Source of the DNA: Favolaschia claudopus
Lineage: Eukaryota > Basidiomycota > Agaricomycetes > Agaricales > Mycenaceae
Assembly (NCBI GenBank): GCA_037176885.1
Contig: JAWWNJ010000038.1
Location: 1,302,001-1,366,000, forward strand
DNA length: 64,000 bases
Direction: 5' to 3'
Shown here: positions 9,860 through 20,673 of the stretch, piece by piece
How positions within the stretch are numbered: position 1 is the first letter of the stretch
Layout of the letters: every line of letters starts with the position of its first letter
Translations under genes and position numbers: made by a program
Notes under the pieces: model-generated
Seen by the model: the letters and a program-made list of their open reading frames with translations, nothing else
Database searches by the model: none
Told to the model about the DNA's origin: nothing

Positions 9860-10675
9860 TTAAAGTTCCGACGACAAGATTGTGAAAAAAACATAGTCCT
9901 TGATCCTAGCACCAGCATGGCGGATTGATGTTCCAGATTTTGGCATTCGATCTCGGAGATTTTTATGGATAGCACCTTCTGGATTGTTTGTACCGCGGAC
10001 ACAACGGTATATGGGAAGCTTGGTCTTGCCCTCAATATACATCTGGTAATAGAGCTGAACACCTGGAGGATCAGATAACAATCCTAACCTGATAGCCTTA
10101 AGAACATTTTTTGAATCATGCCAAGCTTGTGGATTAAACAGTGGGCTATTTGTCTTAGAATCCCGCTGTGGACCATACAGCCTGAAAACCTCATTAACCG
10201 CATCATATAGTTTATCAGGAGGTGGTACAGTTTGCCGGCAACGATGCCAAAGCCAGAGAGCATTAAATCGGATTTGACGGTCCCAAGACAATTTTTTTTT
10301 GGTTTTCAGATAAGTGTCGATCCGAGCTTTGTCTTCTTCATCAGGAATGAAGATAGCGTCTCGCAGTGCAGTTCCAAATAAACGCCGCAATCCATGCTCT
10401 TTGGGAACTTTTATCCGAGCCATAGCATGCCATACATCCATGATTACACGGCTCCGGACCTCTAAAGGACAGTTGGAAAATTCTGGTTCTTCCAGACGTG
10501 CAAGTGCAGTATCCAAGGCCACCTGATCTGAATCATTGAGGTTGTCAGAATCACATCCAGGTGGAGCACTGTCTATCTCATTCATCCATGAATTAGCTGC
10601 ATCCGGGATTGGCCTGAGCTTCACGAGAGAGAGGATTTGTAAGCAAGCCATTGATATATTGGGCATGAACTTCAA
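9860..10675 (-). pseudogene. DDE-exonuclease gene, C-terminal domain with RGTNxxEG
   Basis: The last preserved segment of the large minus-strand transposase gene. A helical region (SRVIMDVWHAMARIKVPKEHG, RRLFGTALRDAIFIPDEEDK) leads to YDAVNEVFRLYGPQRDS, then SDPPGVQLYYQMY and YRCVRGTNNPEGAIHKNLRD. RGTNxxEGxxH resembles the C-terminal block of several DDE transposase groups in which the Glu is the third catalytic acid; I infer the same here. The frame is open for 271 codons, longer than chance would allow. The usual family continues about 80 residues further, but homology ends near 9900. An upstream intron is likely between about 10680 and 10800. Confidence 0.75.
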
Positions 10676-10815
10676 AACGAAGCTCGCTGCACTCCGCCCA
10701 AAGGCGAGGGAGCCAAGGCAGCCTCTACATCACTACAGGATACAGAACAAAACCGTAGCTAAAGAGTCGAATACAGATTAGGTTATTATATAAAGGAACA
10801 AGATAATTTTAAAAC

Positions 10816-11109
10816 CTACCTGTATACCTTGTTTCGTGCATATACAATATCAAATGGAGTCTTTCCGAATGTTTCAAGAGCCTTGTTATTATGGAGTGGT
10901 AGCAGAGCAGCAGGCACACAAAACCTAGAAATAGTGATCCGAGCACGGGTTCCTGTGACAGGGGGAGCTCCGGGAATTGGTACGGAGATATTTGAAATAT
11001 TTCCATATGCAATGATCTGGCCATCAGTGTTCTGGCAGTGAACAGAAACGGAGGTACCACTAATTTTGCCTGGAATGTCTGTCTTAGAGAGACGATCATA
11101 GATATACAA
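10816..11109 (-). pseudogene. DDE-exonuclease gene, segment after the exonuclease
   Basis: An open frame that begins at IYDRLSKTDIPGKISGTSVS directly after exonuclease motif III and runs through NTDGQIIAYGNIS and PVTGTRARITISRFCVPAALL to KTPFDIVYARNKVYR, followed by a good donor (GTAGGT). It links the exonuclease to the C-terminal domain. The sequence is mildly beta-rich and matches the spacing I remember for this family. No catalytic residues are expected here. Confidence 0.6.
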
Positions 11110-11122
11110 AGAGGCAAGAGCA

Positions 11123-11684
11123 TCAAGTGCCGCATATGAAACTTGCTCTGCTGAACACTAGTGTCTCACGGTTCCAATTATTGCTGACTCTTATAGAGTT
11201 TCCATCTCGATCTGCTGGTTGCTTTTCTAGCTTCTTTCCCAAGATACGAGCACAAAGATCAGCCAGTCCTGTTCTTGCATCAGTGATGACTCTTGCGTCC
11301 TTTGCAAGATCTACACCGCCACAAAACGGTCCCCTCTTTGTCTCATTCTCAAGGCGTGTCAAATCTTGCTTGGCCTGTTGCCAGGAAATTGATTAACGCT
11401 TGGGGAAGTTTGCCCCCAAAATGGCTGATTTGAAATATGTTCACCCAATGTTTATATGCAATCTGTATGATGGCCGTAGGATTGCTTGCCTTCGAATGTG
11501 TGTCAAAGTTCCATTCAGCATCAAATCCAACTACCAATTTGTCCTCTGGATCATCTGCATTGAGATCGTGCATGATCTTCGCTATTTCAGTTTCTATTCC
11601 AGCCAAGGGTATTCCGATCCGCGAAATCCGGATATCACCTCGATTTTTTTTTTTCCACCGACTTCGGCAGACCCCTCCCCTCAT
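11123..11684 (-). pseudogene. DEDDy 3'-5' exonuclease domain of the DDE gene
   Basis: An RNase-H-fold exonuclease of the WRN / DNA polymerase A proofreading type. Motif I is LVVGFDAEW (DxE, codons near 11511-11528), the motif II Asp is in QDLTRLE, and motif III is SYAALDALASL near 11118-11138, so all DEDDy residues can be found. Between them lies GPFCGGVDLAKDARVITDAR. Two frame changes break the domain: a short deletion near 11360 just before motif II, and a one-base shift near 11140 just before motif III. The domain follows the second Asp of the DDE core in gene order and precedes the RGTNxxEG block, so it appears nested within the transposase catalytic unit. Confidence 0.82.
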
Positions 11685-11764
11685 GTTTTCCGTAATATTC
11701 CCATATGCGGCAGCTTCACGTCAGTTTTTCCCACCGGCTAATTTGTTAGCTTTATCAAGTTTAT

Positions 11765-12217
11765 TAGAGAGTTTGCGGTGAGCCGCCAGAAGCCACCTGG
11801 TGGCTCCGACGGCATGCGGATTGGAGCGGCTACGTCATGTGGCGGCTCGTTCAGCGGCTCATCGCGCGCGGTCCTTAGCACAATTTTGAGGTTGGGTACC
11901 TTGCATACTTGACTATACCTTCAGCCAATGAGAGTTCGTTGTCCAAACGTGCATAAGTGTTTTGAATTGAAGCAATTTCCAGCGTCAACCGAAGTCTTCG
12001 GCTCGAATGTGCGATAGCGTCAGATTTTCAGATCCAATTTTCTTCGTGTGTGTATGGTTCAATATATAGATGACTAAGTACTAAGAATGCACTCGCAAAA
12101 CCAAATTTGAACCAGTCTTACCAGCCGCCAAACGAGCCGCCAGACAGCATAGCCGCTCCAATCCGCATGCCATTAGAGCCGCCAGGTGGCTTCTGGCGGC
12201 TCACCGCAAACTCTCTA
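11765..12217. mobile_element. 453-bp MITE with ~100-bp inverted repeats
   Basis: Terminal inverted repeats begin TAGAGAGTTTGCGGTGAGCC and continue, with small differences, for about 100 bp. The flanks carry a 5-bp duplication TTTAT (11760-11764 and 12218-12222). A half copy of the same end lies at 26073-26128, and a related but distinct family with a GAGGGTTTGCGATG end is at 32351-32558. It has no coding capacity and was presumably moved by a transposase supplied elsewhere. It sits in the DDE-exonuclease gene just before the exonuclease domain. Confidence 0.85.
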
Positions 12218-12389
12218 TTTATTTTCGGCAAATTTTCGGACTCAACATCAGCATTTGAAGCAAAGAACCTGTTGTTTTGCACATTTCCATGTACCTGCAC
12301 TGTGCAAAATTGATATTTCTGAATGTCAGCAACCTGTCTTCTGGACCAAACAACGAGTACACTGATATATTTGCTGTATACAACACTTA

Positions 12390-12450
12390 CAGTTGCGGCA
12401 AAATTAAATGTCCCTACCATAAAAGGAAATTCACATCAATCTCGACCTTA
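12390..12450. mobile_element. Solo end of CAGTTGCGGC TA-element
   Basis: Starts CAGTTGCGGCAAAATTAAAT directly after TA (12388-12389) and matches the ends of the elements at 45361-46788 and 21997-22689 for about 55 bp. No opposite end was found nearby, so it is a remnant inside the DDE-exonuclease gene. Confidence 0.65.
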
Positions 12451-12462
12451 TAAGGAAATTTC

Positions 12463-12640
12463 TTATCTCGGAAGGCCCTTGATTCCAGCTGCATCTTTGC
12501 TAATTCGGATTGATACACCATCAGGCAGTGTGAATTTTTCCATGCATTGATATTTTTCAGTGGCTACAACATCCTTTGTCAGAGATGGAAATATTTTCTC
12601 CAGGAATATCTTATCAGTGTGGAAGTGAGTTCTGGATGGG
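12463..12640 (-). pseudogene. DDE-exonuclease gene, segment after second Asp
   Basis: The peptide HTDKIFLEKIFPSLTKDVVA followed by FTLPDGVSIRISKDAAGIKG matches the stretch that, in this family, follows the FTDN motif and precedes the exonuclease. It is separated from FTDN (about 13750) by unrelated sequence and from the exonuclease by two small elements, so the gene was hit at least three times within 2.5 kb. Confidence 0.6.
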
Positions 12641-13616
12641 AGGTGATCCAGGAAAAGGGTCGGTGGTCCGGAGATGGTGAAGCAAAGTGAGGGTGACAAG
12701 GGGTCCCAACGATGAGAATTGATGGCATCAGGTGAGGGAGGGGGGGTAGGCTGAGGCTCAAAGAAAAACTTTTGTAGGTCAAAAGTTTTCACACCGGGAA
12801 TGGGCTGTACTGCATCCCTATATGTGCATGGACCTCCAAAATCGCTATCTCAACACTTTCAGCTGATTTTCCATGCATTCTGCCGACTTCCTACCCTTTT
12901 CGGCTGTTTCCGGGTGAGTGCCGCGTCGGCCGACTGTATTGTTACATCTGATCATTGATCGCTCTCTCTTACCGTCTCCCTCCATGCAACGTGCAACGTC
13001 CGTCGACAACTACGAAGGGGTGGACGTGCGACGTTTGTACGCGGACAAAAAAAGCATCGTAGATAAAGTCAAGTTGCGGCAGATTATCATCTTACAGTGA
13101 AAAAATAGAAATCTTGAATTTCCATGGCTTCAAATGTGTTCTCTGCATACAGACACCTGTTCTCAGAGGTAATACTTTGATTTTCCAGTCCGAGATTAGC
13201 GCAGAATGAAGGCAAAGCGATTATTTGCGAATTTCAAGCGAATTTGGTACTCAGCCGGCAACAGCGGGCCGCGACAACTGTGGGAATCTCCTTCCCGATA
13301 TAGCAGGAGGGAAGGGGGGGAGGGTCAGCCGACCCCCGAAAAAAAACTTTTGTAGGTGATATCTTTTTCTCTTATCTTTTGGAGGGTGAGGTATGTCGAA
13401 TATCGCCTGTACCGCTAGAGCAGAAAATACGAGGAATATTGAGGGTGATTTGGAGGATATGTGCTCGGACTCGGAAACTCGATAACTCGGTATCTCGGTG
13501 GCTAGAAGCCCACTGGCGACGTCCCACAAAGGAACAGTGGATTCACTCTCTGGAACCCTAGCGCTCGTGCGCTACACTGGCCGCGATGGTGGTGGTACGA
13601 AGGTAAGATTGCACGA
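12641..13616. other. Unassigned insertion inside the DDE gene
   Basis: This stretch separates FTDN from FLEKIFPSL. Two parts resemble each other, 12690-12790 and 13290-13370, both with an AACTTTTGTAGGT block next to G-rich runs. I found no inverted-repeat ends or coding capacity. Confidence 0.4.
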
Positions 13617-14722
13617 TCATCTCCTATCTACGACAGCTCTAGCTACTGATCGTAAACAGGAAATAATTAGCAGCGGGTGTGAACGGAGTAAAGTAGAGAA
13701 TGTGACGTGCGGGGTAGCTTCCCCTTCCACATCAGCAGCCGGATTATCAGTGAAGAAGACTTCTGGTTGAGATTGGCCGTAACGATCTAGATTCTGTCGA
13801 ACTTTCTGTAGAGCAGATTCAAACTCCGCATGAGAGCTAGTAGCAACAAATGCCAGCACACGAGCCTCTCCGAACTCATTTGTCAGAGTTAAAGTAGCAG
13901 CAAATACTGATTCGCCATTGATTTTCATCATTTGTTTTGTTGTTTTGTAATGATGATCAATAACACCAATGCGAAGACTTTTCATTGCGGCTTGTTGATC
14001 CATAGATCTCCCATGTTCTTCGATGTAGACATCATACATCATTCGAAGCCAAGTGCTGCTAGGAACAAATCCAGCATATCCTTTGGAATCATCAAAGCTG
14101 CTGAACTCAGTGAAAGTTGGTAAATCTGCAGCTTTACAGAAATCATTCCCCCATGCCATGACTCCATCAAGATATTGAGCATGTAGTTTGTCAAAGTGAA
14201 GCCTGTGTAGCACCTGGAGACTATTGGAAAATTGCTTGGATCCCAATCCATAGTGGAACATTGTTCGCATGAGCTCGAACAGAGGCTTAGCCATAGCTGC
14301 TCTATGACTCAGGTAGGCAGGGAATTCATCGACAAGGTATCTAGGAAGGCCTTTCATGATTTCTTTATTCCAGCTCGTGAACGTCACAGTGAGTTTGCCT
14401 GCTGGCGATTTGCATTTAGTGCATCTATAACGCCGCCCTATGACATAAAAGCAACCATGCATGTCAACCACACGTCGTGGCCGAGTGTACCCATGATAAA
14501 CCAATTGAGTTTTGCACGATTCGTTGGGGCAGCAAACATCTACAAAATAAAATGGATCCCAGTAGAAGAAGCGCGGATTGTACAGTGCCTCTGCATATGG
14601 CTTTGGAGCAGAGGATAATCTAGCCTTCGAATGTCCACCTAGGAAAAAGATAGTAGAGCGCTGTGGAACCCAGAATGACTCGTGCTTCTTATATTGCTTG
14701 TCTGCATCATTTGTAGTAAATC
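13617..14722 (-). pseudogene. DDE transposase core with zinc ribbon (DUF6729-like)
   Basis: An open frame continuing from the exon at 20674-21061 once the gypsy element is removed: DAYDRF joins TTNDADKQYKKHESFW. A zinc-ribbon-like block has VCCPNESCKTQL, GCFYVIGRRYRC and TKC cysteines. The RNase-H-fold DDE core follows, with first Asp in RIGVIDHHYKTTKQMMK (near 13950) and second Asp in PEVFFTDN (near 13742-13759). Layout and motifs match a family that I know as DUF6729-containing proteins of agaricomycetes, probably transposases related to MULE-type enzymes; the family name is from memory. Homology stops shortly after FTDN near 13735. Three acidic residues plus the distal exonuclease suggest DNA cleavage and processing roles. 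Confidence 0.78.
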
Positions 14723-15048
14723 TGTCAGGGGAACCCCTGTTCTGCGCAGCATGACGCAAAGGGACTTGGGCAATTCTGCCCAAGTCCCATTACATCATTC
14801 CTGTAGAGCTCCATCAAACTACGACAGAGTTCTATTTTTGGGTACACAAGCTCCCAGTCCAACTACGTCATCAAGGTGGGACTTAGCATGTGATCGGGCC
14901 AGGGACTATTGCCGGTTGACCCGGCCTTGTGGGAATTAGTTAGTATATGTTTGCCACACCTAGCGTGGGAATCCTTAGCCTTTCTTCTCTTTGGATTCTC
15001 CCTCGCTAGACCCTCGAGACATCTCGGGTCCTAAAGGTTGCCCTTACA
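14723..15048 (+). repeat. 5' LTR (326 bp)
   Basis: Starts TGTCAGGGGAACCCC and ends GGTTGCCCTTACA (TG...CA). It matches 20284-20668 apart from a 59-bp segment missing here and a base difference near 14804 (CCTGTAGAGC versus CCTGTGGAGC). It should contain the promoter. The sequence just after it, starting GCAGAAGAAAGG, would be the primer-binding region, but I cannot assign a primer. Confidence 0.93.
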
Positions 15049-15191
15049 GCAGAAGAAAGGCTCCAAGGGATTAACTGGTCAAGATTGCGCGCTTTGGCGA
15101 TTTTTCAGACGCTTCGTCGGACTCCTCCTCTGCTGTCTCAGACGCGCAAACCGCGAATCTTGCCCCCTCCTCCCCCTCTCTAGAACCCACC

Positions 15192-16322
15192 ATGACCGCC
15201 TCTGCCGCCGCTGCTGCAGCCGCCGCCGAGCGGATGGATAGGCTCGAGAGGACTGTTGACCGTCTGGTCGAGCTTTTTCAAACCGCTGCCAATCCTCCCA
15301 CTACTACTGCTCCGACCCCTGCCGCTCCTCCAGAGCCTCCGGCCGAGAGTCCAGGACTCTTTGCCAACCTCACACCGGCAGCAAAAACGGTCCTTCGACC
15401 GAACCCCCCTTTCGTCTTTGACGGCGACCGCTCGGCTGGCCGGGCCTTCCTTCACTCAGCTCGGACTTACATCCGACTGGTTCTGGAGGCGTTTGTCGAA
15501 GGCGGCGAGATGTCTGAGGAAAAGGCAGTGCGTTTCACCATGTCCTTTATGTCCAAAGACTCTGCGCAAAAATGGGCTGAGCGCATGTCCATCAAAACCC
15601 CTTTCCCCTTCCTCACCTGGGACGCCTTCACCAAGGAGTTCTGCTCACGCTTCGTCGAGGAGAACGAGCAGGACCACGCCCTACACAAACTCGAGTCTAG
15701 GGCATACTATATGGGCTCCCGGGATGTCTTCAAGTACACTGATGACTTTGAAGACCTCTTTGACCTTGCTGGGTTTGCTGACGCGTTGGTCAAGGTCACC
15801 AAGTTCCGCTCTGGCCTTGACCCTGCCATCAATGCGGCCATCACCTCGTCCAGCGACCCCCCAGACCTCCGCGACTACATGGCTTGGCGGACCCGAGCGT
15901 ACCGCCAGTACGAATCGCACGTGCGGGCTCGTGCTGCTGGGCTTCTCCCAAAAGCCCCCTCAGCTCCGCCAGCCGCTCGCTCACGTCCAGCAGGTGTCTT
16001 CCCTGTCGTCCCTGCGCCTCCTCCTCCTCGGGCCATGCCAGCTCCTGCTCCTCCGCAGGTAGTCCCCATGGACGTTGATCGCACGCGCTCCGGGAGAGGA
16101 CCTCCCCGTGGCTGCTACCGATGCGGCGGTCCACACCTGGCCCGGGATTGCCCCACCCCAGCTGACGTCCGAGCCGCTGATGTCCTTGACGAGGTCATTC
16201 GTCAGCTTGGGTCCGAGCTCCTCTCCGAACTGGTGGCCCGGGTTGCCACCACCGACTCGCTGCCTGGGCCAGAGTCTGTAGCCGCTGAGGAAGAGCAGGG
16301 TTTTCTCCCACGCGACGAGTGA
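15192..16322 (+). CDS. Gag polyprotein of Ty3/gypsy element
   Basis: A 376-residue structural protein that would form the cytoplasmic virus-like particle and bind element RNA. The first ATG of the long frame is at 15192, 144 bp past the LTR. An alanine- and proline-rich N-terminus is followed by the capsid-like retrotransposon gag domain (about residues 75-230, with [44 protein letters not shown]). A proline-rich linker precedes a single zinc knuckle, [13 protein letters not shown], spaced CX2CX3HX4C, one residue shorter than the usual CX2CX4HX4C. The stop is at 16320-16322, overlapping the start of the pol frame, which lies one base back. The frame is intact. Confidence 0.9.
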   Translation: MTASAAAAAAAAERMDRLERTVDRLVELFQTAANPPTTTAPTPAAPPEPPAESPGLFANLTPAAKTVLRPNPPFVFDGDRSAGRAFLHSARTYIRLVLEAFVEGGEMSEEKAVRFTMSFMSKDSAQKWAERMSIKTPFPFLTWDAFTKEFCSRFVEENEQDHALHKLESRAYYMGSRDVFKYTDDFEDLFDLAGFADALVKVTKFRSGLDPAINAAITSSSDPPDLRDYMAWRTRAYRQYESHVRARAAGLLPKAPSAPPAARSRPAGVFPVVPAPPPPRAMPAPAPPQVVPMDVDRTRSGRGPPRGCYRCGGPHLARDCPTPADVRAADVLDEVIRQLGSELLSELVARVATTDSLPGPESVAAEEEQGFLPRDE

Positions 16323-19300
16323 GCGGTACGCCCTCGATCGCGTCTCCTAATCGTTTCGCATGTTTGTATGATGAGTCTGCCAATGTTACATCTGTTGAAC
16401 CTGCCAAAATGAAAGACGTACCCCCTGCTCCCCTCCGTTCCCCACGCATCCGGCGAAAGCCTTGGGAACGTAGACTTCCTCAGCGCTATACTGTTGCTGC
16501 TGCACCCGGTGCCAACTCCCTACATCTCCCCCTTGAGATTCAGGCAGTCCAGGACGCCACCAAGCTTTCTCTCGAAGGTCTCGTCGACTGTGGTGCCACC
16601 TCAGACTTCATTGATTCTGAGTTCGCAGCTAAGTCCGGCCTCCCCCTCCGCCGCCTTGCACAGCCCATTCCAGTTTTCAATGTGGATGGCTCGCCAAATG
16701 AGGCTGGTGCGATCCGCGAGGTGGCTGACGTCGTGCTGCAGTATCGTGGTCACTCTGAGCGCATGCAGCTCGCTGTTACCCGTCTTGGGAAGCAGAAGCT
16801 CATCCTCGGCTACTCCTGGCTCCGGAAGCATAACCCGGAGATCGACTGGGACACCCGAGAGGTCAAGATGAGCAGATGCCCCAGCGAGTGCTCTACGTGC
16901 CGCACCGAGGTTCGCCTGGAGGCTCGTGCTGCACGCCGAGAGTCCCGCCTGGCCGCTGGGATCCTCCGGCAGCTCCGACTTGGTCCCCTTCCATCCATCT
17001 GTGCCATAGACTTAGGCGAAGATGAATACGATGACCTGCCAGAGCTGTTCCCGGACTACGAGGATGATGACGAGGATGATGTGGATGAAGTGGATGATGC
17101 GGATGAAGTGGATGACCCCCTTGAGCCGGGAGACCGGGTGTTCTACACCCAGTTCCTGCCTTCTGAGGATATCCGTGCTGGAAGCACCGTCTCTCAGCGC
17201 CTGGCTGAGGCATACGCCAAAAACTCAGCCCCGGCGCGCTCGGACGTTCCCGAATGGGCCCGAGAGTTTGACGATGTTTTCAACAAGGAGTCCTTTGACT
17301 CGCTGCCTGAACGCCGATCCTGGGACCATGCCATTGAGCTCGTGCCGGACTCTAAACCCACGAACTGCAAGGTCTACCCAATCTCGCCTCTCGAACAGAA
17401 GGAGCTTGATGCCTTCATCGAGGAGGGACTTGGCACTGGCCGGATTCGACCGTCGAAATCACCTATGGCCTCACCCGTCTTCTTCGTCAAGAAGAAGGAC
17501 GGCGGACTTCGGTTTGTACAGGACTATCTGACCGTGAAGAATCGCTACCCGCTCCCCTTGATCAACGACCTCATCAACCGACTCAGGGGAGCTCGGTACT
17601 TCACGAAGCTCGATGTCCGGTGGGGCTTTAACAATGTTCGAATCCGTGAAGGCGACGAGTGGAAGGCAGCATTCCGGACCAACCGGGGACTGTTTGAGCC
17701 GCTGGTCATGTACTTCGGTCTGACCAACTCCCCTGCAACCTTCCAGACCATGATGAACGACATCTTCCAGGATCTTATCCTCTCTGGCGACGTCATGGTC
17801 TACCTCGACGATATTCTCATTGCCCACTCAGACATCCGTCGGCATCGAGAGATCGTCCGAGAGGTCCTGCGGAGGCTTCGCGCAAACAAACTTTACCTTC
17901 GAGCCGAGAAGTGTGAGTTTGAGCGAACCTCTATCGAGTACCTTGGCGTGATTATTTCCCACAACCACGTTGAGATGGACCCTGTAAAGGTTGCAGGAGT
18001 GGCAGCTTGGCCAGCGCCTGAGAATAAGAAGGATGTGCAGCAGTTCCTTGGCTTCACAAACTTCTACCGTCGGTTCATTGCGGGCTTCTCAGACGTTGCT
18101 CAAGCCCTCTTCAGACTCACCAAGAAGGGCATCGCCTGGACCTGGGGGCCTGAAGAGCAAGCTGCCTTTGATGAGCTCAAGCGGCGGGTGACTCGGGACC
18201 CCGTTCTGGTTCTCCCGAACCCCGAGCGCCCGTACCGGCTCGAGGCTGACAGCTCTGACTATGCCACCGGTGCCGTCCTCTCCCAGCAGGGTGACGATGG
18301 CAAGTGGCATCCGGTGGCGTTCTACTCCAAGAGCCTGAACGAGGTGCAGCGGAATTACGAGATTCATGACAAGGAGATGCTTGCGATTGTGCGAGCCCTT
18401 GAGGAGTGGCGCCACTTCCTTGAGGGCGCGCAGCACCCGGTTGAGATCTGGACGGACCACAAAAACCTGGAATATTTCCGGAAGGCCCAGAAGCTCAATC
18501 GCCGCCAAGCTCGGTGGTCTCTCTACCTCTCCCGTTTCGACTTCTCGCTGCACCACCAACCGGGTCGCCTCATGGGTCGCCCCGATGCGCTTTCTCGGAG
18601 ACCGGACCATGGAGTGCAGGACGATAATCAGGATGTCACCCTGCTTCGACCCGAGCTGTTCCACGTTCGGGCCGCTGAAGCCCTGGTTATCGCTGGCCCT
18701 GAGGCTCCCCTCCTGCGCGACATCCGTGATGCGCTGGCCGGGGAACCTGACCTTGAAGAGCCCATTGCCCTGACTGCCAAGGAACTTCTCAAGGCCCGAG
18801 GTGTGCGGTCTGCCCGGTCTTCGGAATGGTGTATTGAAGGTGGACTCCTTTACTTCCGGGGGAAGGTTGTCGTCCCCCGAGACAAGGACCTCCGCCGGCG
18901 CATCCTGGAGCAACACCATGACACGCGCGTTGCAGGCCATGCCGGTCGTTTCAAGACTCTGGAGCTCGTGTCTCGGAACTACTGGTGGCCCCAATTGTCG
19001 CGCCATGTCGGCCGGTATGTTGCGACTTGTGACTTGTGCTGCCGCACCAAGGCGCTTCGTAGACTGCCGATTGGTGAGCTCCACCCCACAGAGATCCCCG
19101 AGGAGCGCTGGCACACCGTCTCAGTTGACTTCATTGTCGAGCTTCCCGAGGCCCATGGATACGATGCAGTCATGGTCGTTGTCTGTGCCCTTGGGAAGAG
19201 AGCGCACTTCATGGAGTGTCACACCACCATTGACGCGGTTGGCGCTGCTCGGCTGTACTACCGGAACGTCTGGCGCCACCATGGCCTGCCAGAAAAGTAC

Positions 19301-20500
19301 ATTTCGGATCGTGGCACCCAGTTCATCGCAGAGTTCACGCGCGAGCTTTGGCGCCTTGTTGGGGTTACTCCAGCCACCTCTACGGCTTACCATCCGCAGA
19401 CCGACGGCCAGACTGAGCGCGTTAACCAGGAACTCGAGCAGTACGTCCGGCTCTTCACCAATTACAAGCAGGACGACTGGGATGAGCTACTACCTGCAGC
19501 GGAGTTTGCGTACAACAACCACATGCACTCCTCCACGCAGCAGGTACCGTTCATGACAGACACTGGTCGGCTTCCACGGATGGGCTTTGAGCCCCACGCT
19601 GCACGTTCTAGGTTGGAGGCTGTAAACGAGTTCCACGACCGGATTGCGTCAGGGGTTTCTGAGGCGAAGGCCGCACTAGTCAAGGCCAAGGCAGAGTACA
19701 AGCAGTACTATGACCGCCGGCGGACGCCAGCTCCAGACATCAAGGTTGGTGACCGGGTGTGGGTTGATGCTTCAGATATCCGCACCACCCGCCCTTCGGT
19801 GAAATTCTCCCACCGGCGTATCGGCCCCTTCAAGGTTCTGAAGGTCGTCGGTAATGGTGCCTTCAAACTGGAGCTGCCGCCCCGGTACTCTGCCCTCCAC
19901 CCTGTCTTCCCTGTCGTGAAACTTCAGCTTGTGGAAGCCGATCCATTCCCCACTCGCCCCAGACACGAAGAGCCGCCACCAGTCCTTGACGTTCCTGGCG
20001 ACAAGCAATGGGAGGTTGAGGAGATACTGGATGCCAAGATCCGGTATGGGAGTCTATGGTACTTTGTTCGCTGGAAGGGTTATGACCCGTCCCATGATCA
20101 ATGGGTGAAGCACTCTAATGTCTTTGCCCCGGACGCTGTCGCTGCTTTCTACCGCAAATACCCTTCCAAACCTCGCTCCATTGCTGTCGCTGCCTTCGAT
20201 TCCCTTCCCTTCCGTGACCGCTCGTTGACTCCAGCTCAGGTGCGATCTATGCGTCGAGGCGCCGCATTCCAAGGGGGGGGTGATGTCAGGGGAACCCCTG
20301 TTCTGCGCAGCATGACGCAAAGGGACTTGGGCAATTCTGCCCAAGTCCCATTACATCATTCCTGTGGAGCTCCATCAAACTACGACAGAGTTCTATTTTT
20401 GGGTACACAAGCTCCCAGTCCAACTACGTCATCAAGGTGGGACTTAGCATGTGATCGGGCCAGGGACTATTGCCGGTTGACCCGGCCTTGTGGGAATTAG
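16319..20500 (+). CDS. Pol polyprotein: PR-RT-RNaseH-IN-chromodomain
   Basis: A 1393-codon open frame in -1 phase to gag, overlapping its stop. The first ATG lies about 30 codons in, so expression probably needs frameshifting or reinitiation. Protease: [12 protein letters not shown] near residue 88. Reverse transcriptase: about 330-560, with [10 protein letters not shown] and YLDDILI near 494. RNase H: from [14 protein letters not shown] near 639. Integrase: zinc finger [13 protein letters not shown]...CDLCC near 866, then [15 protein letters not shown] and [11 protein letters not shown], the last two giving D-X35-E. Chromodomain: [20 protein letters not shown] near 1235, thought to guide insertion to marked chromatin. 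In the RT palm, VQDY runs straight into [11 protein letters not shown], about five residues short of the usual VQDYRKLNExTV, so the enzyme may be dead. The stop lies inside the 3' LTR. Confidence 0.92.
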   Translation: MSGTPSIASPNRFACLYDESANVTSVEPAKMKDVPPAPLRSPRIRRKPWERRLPQRYTVAAAPGANSLHLPLEIQAVQDATKLSLEGLVDCGATSDFIDSEFAAKSGLPLRRLAQPIPVFNVDGSPNEAGAIREVADVVLQYRGHSERMQLAVTRLGKQKLILGYSWLRKHNPEIDWDTREVKMSRCPSECSTCRTEVRLEARAARRESRLAAGILRQLRLGPLPSICAIDLGEDEYDDLPELFPDYEDDDEDDVDEVDDADEVDDPLEPGDRVFYTQFLPSEDIRAGSTVSQRLAEAYAKNSAPARSDVPEWAREFDDVFNKESFDSLPERRSWDHAIELVPDSKPTNCKVYPISPLEQKELDAFIEEGLGTGRIRPSKSPMASPVFFVKKKDGGLRFVQDYLTVKNRYPLPLINDLINRLRGARYFTKLDVRWGFNNVRIREGDEWKAAFRTNRGLFEPLVMYFGLTNSPATFQTMMNDIFQDLILSGDVMVYLDDILIAHSDIRRHREIVREVLRRLRANKLYLRAEKCEFERTSIEYLGVIISHNHVEMDPVKVAGVAAWPAPENKKDVQQFLGFTNFYRRFIAGFSDVAQALFRLTKKGIAWTWGPEEQAAFDELKRRVTRDPVLVLPNPERPYRLEADSSDYATGAVLSQQGDDGKWHPVAFYSKSLNEVQRNYEIHDKEMLAIVRALEEWRHFLEGAQHPVEIWTDHKNLEYFRKAQKLNRRQARWSLYLSRFDFSLHHQPGRLMGRPDALSRRPDHGVQDDNQDVTLLRPELFHVRAAEALVIAGPEAPLLRDIRDALAGEPDLEEPIALTAKELLKARGVRSARSSEWCIEGGLLYFRGKVVVPRDKDLRRRILEQHHDTRVAGHAGRFKTLELVSRNYWWPQLSRHVGRYVATCDLCCRTKALRRLPIGELHPTEIPEERWHTVSVDFIVELPEAHGYDAVMVVVCALGKRAHFMECHTTIDAVGAARLYYRNVWRHHGLPEKYISDRGTQFIAEFTRELWRLVGVTPATSTAYHPQTDGQTERVNQELEQYVRLFTNYKQDDWDELLPAAEFAYNNHMHSSTQQVPFMTDTGRLPRMGFEPHAARSRLEAVNEFHDRIASGVSEAKAALVKAKAEYKQYYDRRRTPAPDIKVGDRVWVDASDIRTTRPSVKFSHRRIGPFKVLKVVGNGAFKLELPPRYSALHPVFPVVKLQLVEADPFPTRPRHEEPPPVLDVPGDKQWEVEEILDAKIRYGSLWYFVRWKGYDPSHDQWVKHSNVFAPDAVAAFYRKYPSKPRSIAVAAFDSLPFRDRSLTPAQVRSMRRGAAFQGGGDVRGTPVLRSMTQRDLGNSAQVPLHHSCGAPSNYDRVLFLGTQAPSPTTSSRWDLACDRARDYCRLTRPCGN

Positions 20501-20668
20501 TTAGTATATGTTTGCCACACCTAGCGTGGGAATCCTTAGCCTTTCTTCTCTTTGGATTCTCCCTCGCTAGGTGCGCTGTAATGTATTCCTAGTAGCGTCT
20601 TTAATTAACTTTGGATTCTCCCTCGCTAGACCCTCGAGACATCTCGGGTCCTAAAGGTTGCCCTTACA
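20284..20668 (+). repeat. 3' LTR (385 bp)
   Basis: Same start and end as the 5' LTR but 59 bp longer. The extra segment (about 20571-20629) contains GTGCGCTGTAATG and ends with a second copy of TTGGATTCTCCCTCGCTAG, so it arose by duplication plus added sequence or was lost from the 5' LTR. The 3' end of pol overlaps the first 217 bp. Confidence 0.93.
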
Positions 20669-20673
20669 AAATC

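Larger units (their letters stand above)
14723..20668 (+). mobile_element. Full-length Ty3/gypsy (chromovirus) retrotransposon
   Basis: A 5946-bp element with two LTRs, gag, and a pol ordered protease-RT-RNaseH-integrase-chromodomain, which identifies the Ty3/gypsy chromovirus group. A 5-bp target duplication AAATC flanks it (14718-14722 and 20669-20673). It is inserted in the reading frame of the DDE-exonuclease gene, in the opposite orientation. The LTRs differ by a 59-bp insertion and very few substitutions, so the insertion is young. A purine tract (AAGGGGGGGG) lies at 20270-20279, just before the 3' LTR. Pol lacks about five residues in the RT palm, so this copy is probably defective on its own. 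Confidence 0.95.

Noticed and set aside
15256..16062. Long plus-strand frame inside gag in another phase
   Set aside because: Runs over the gag gene; serine/proline-rich composition is the shadow of the gag codons.
18089..19114. 341-codon minus-strand frame opposite pol
   Set aside because: Antisense to RNase H and integrase, where conserved codons leave the opposite strand open; no motif of its own.
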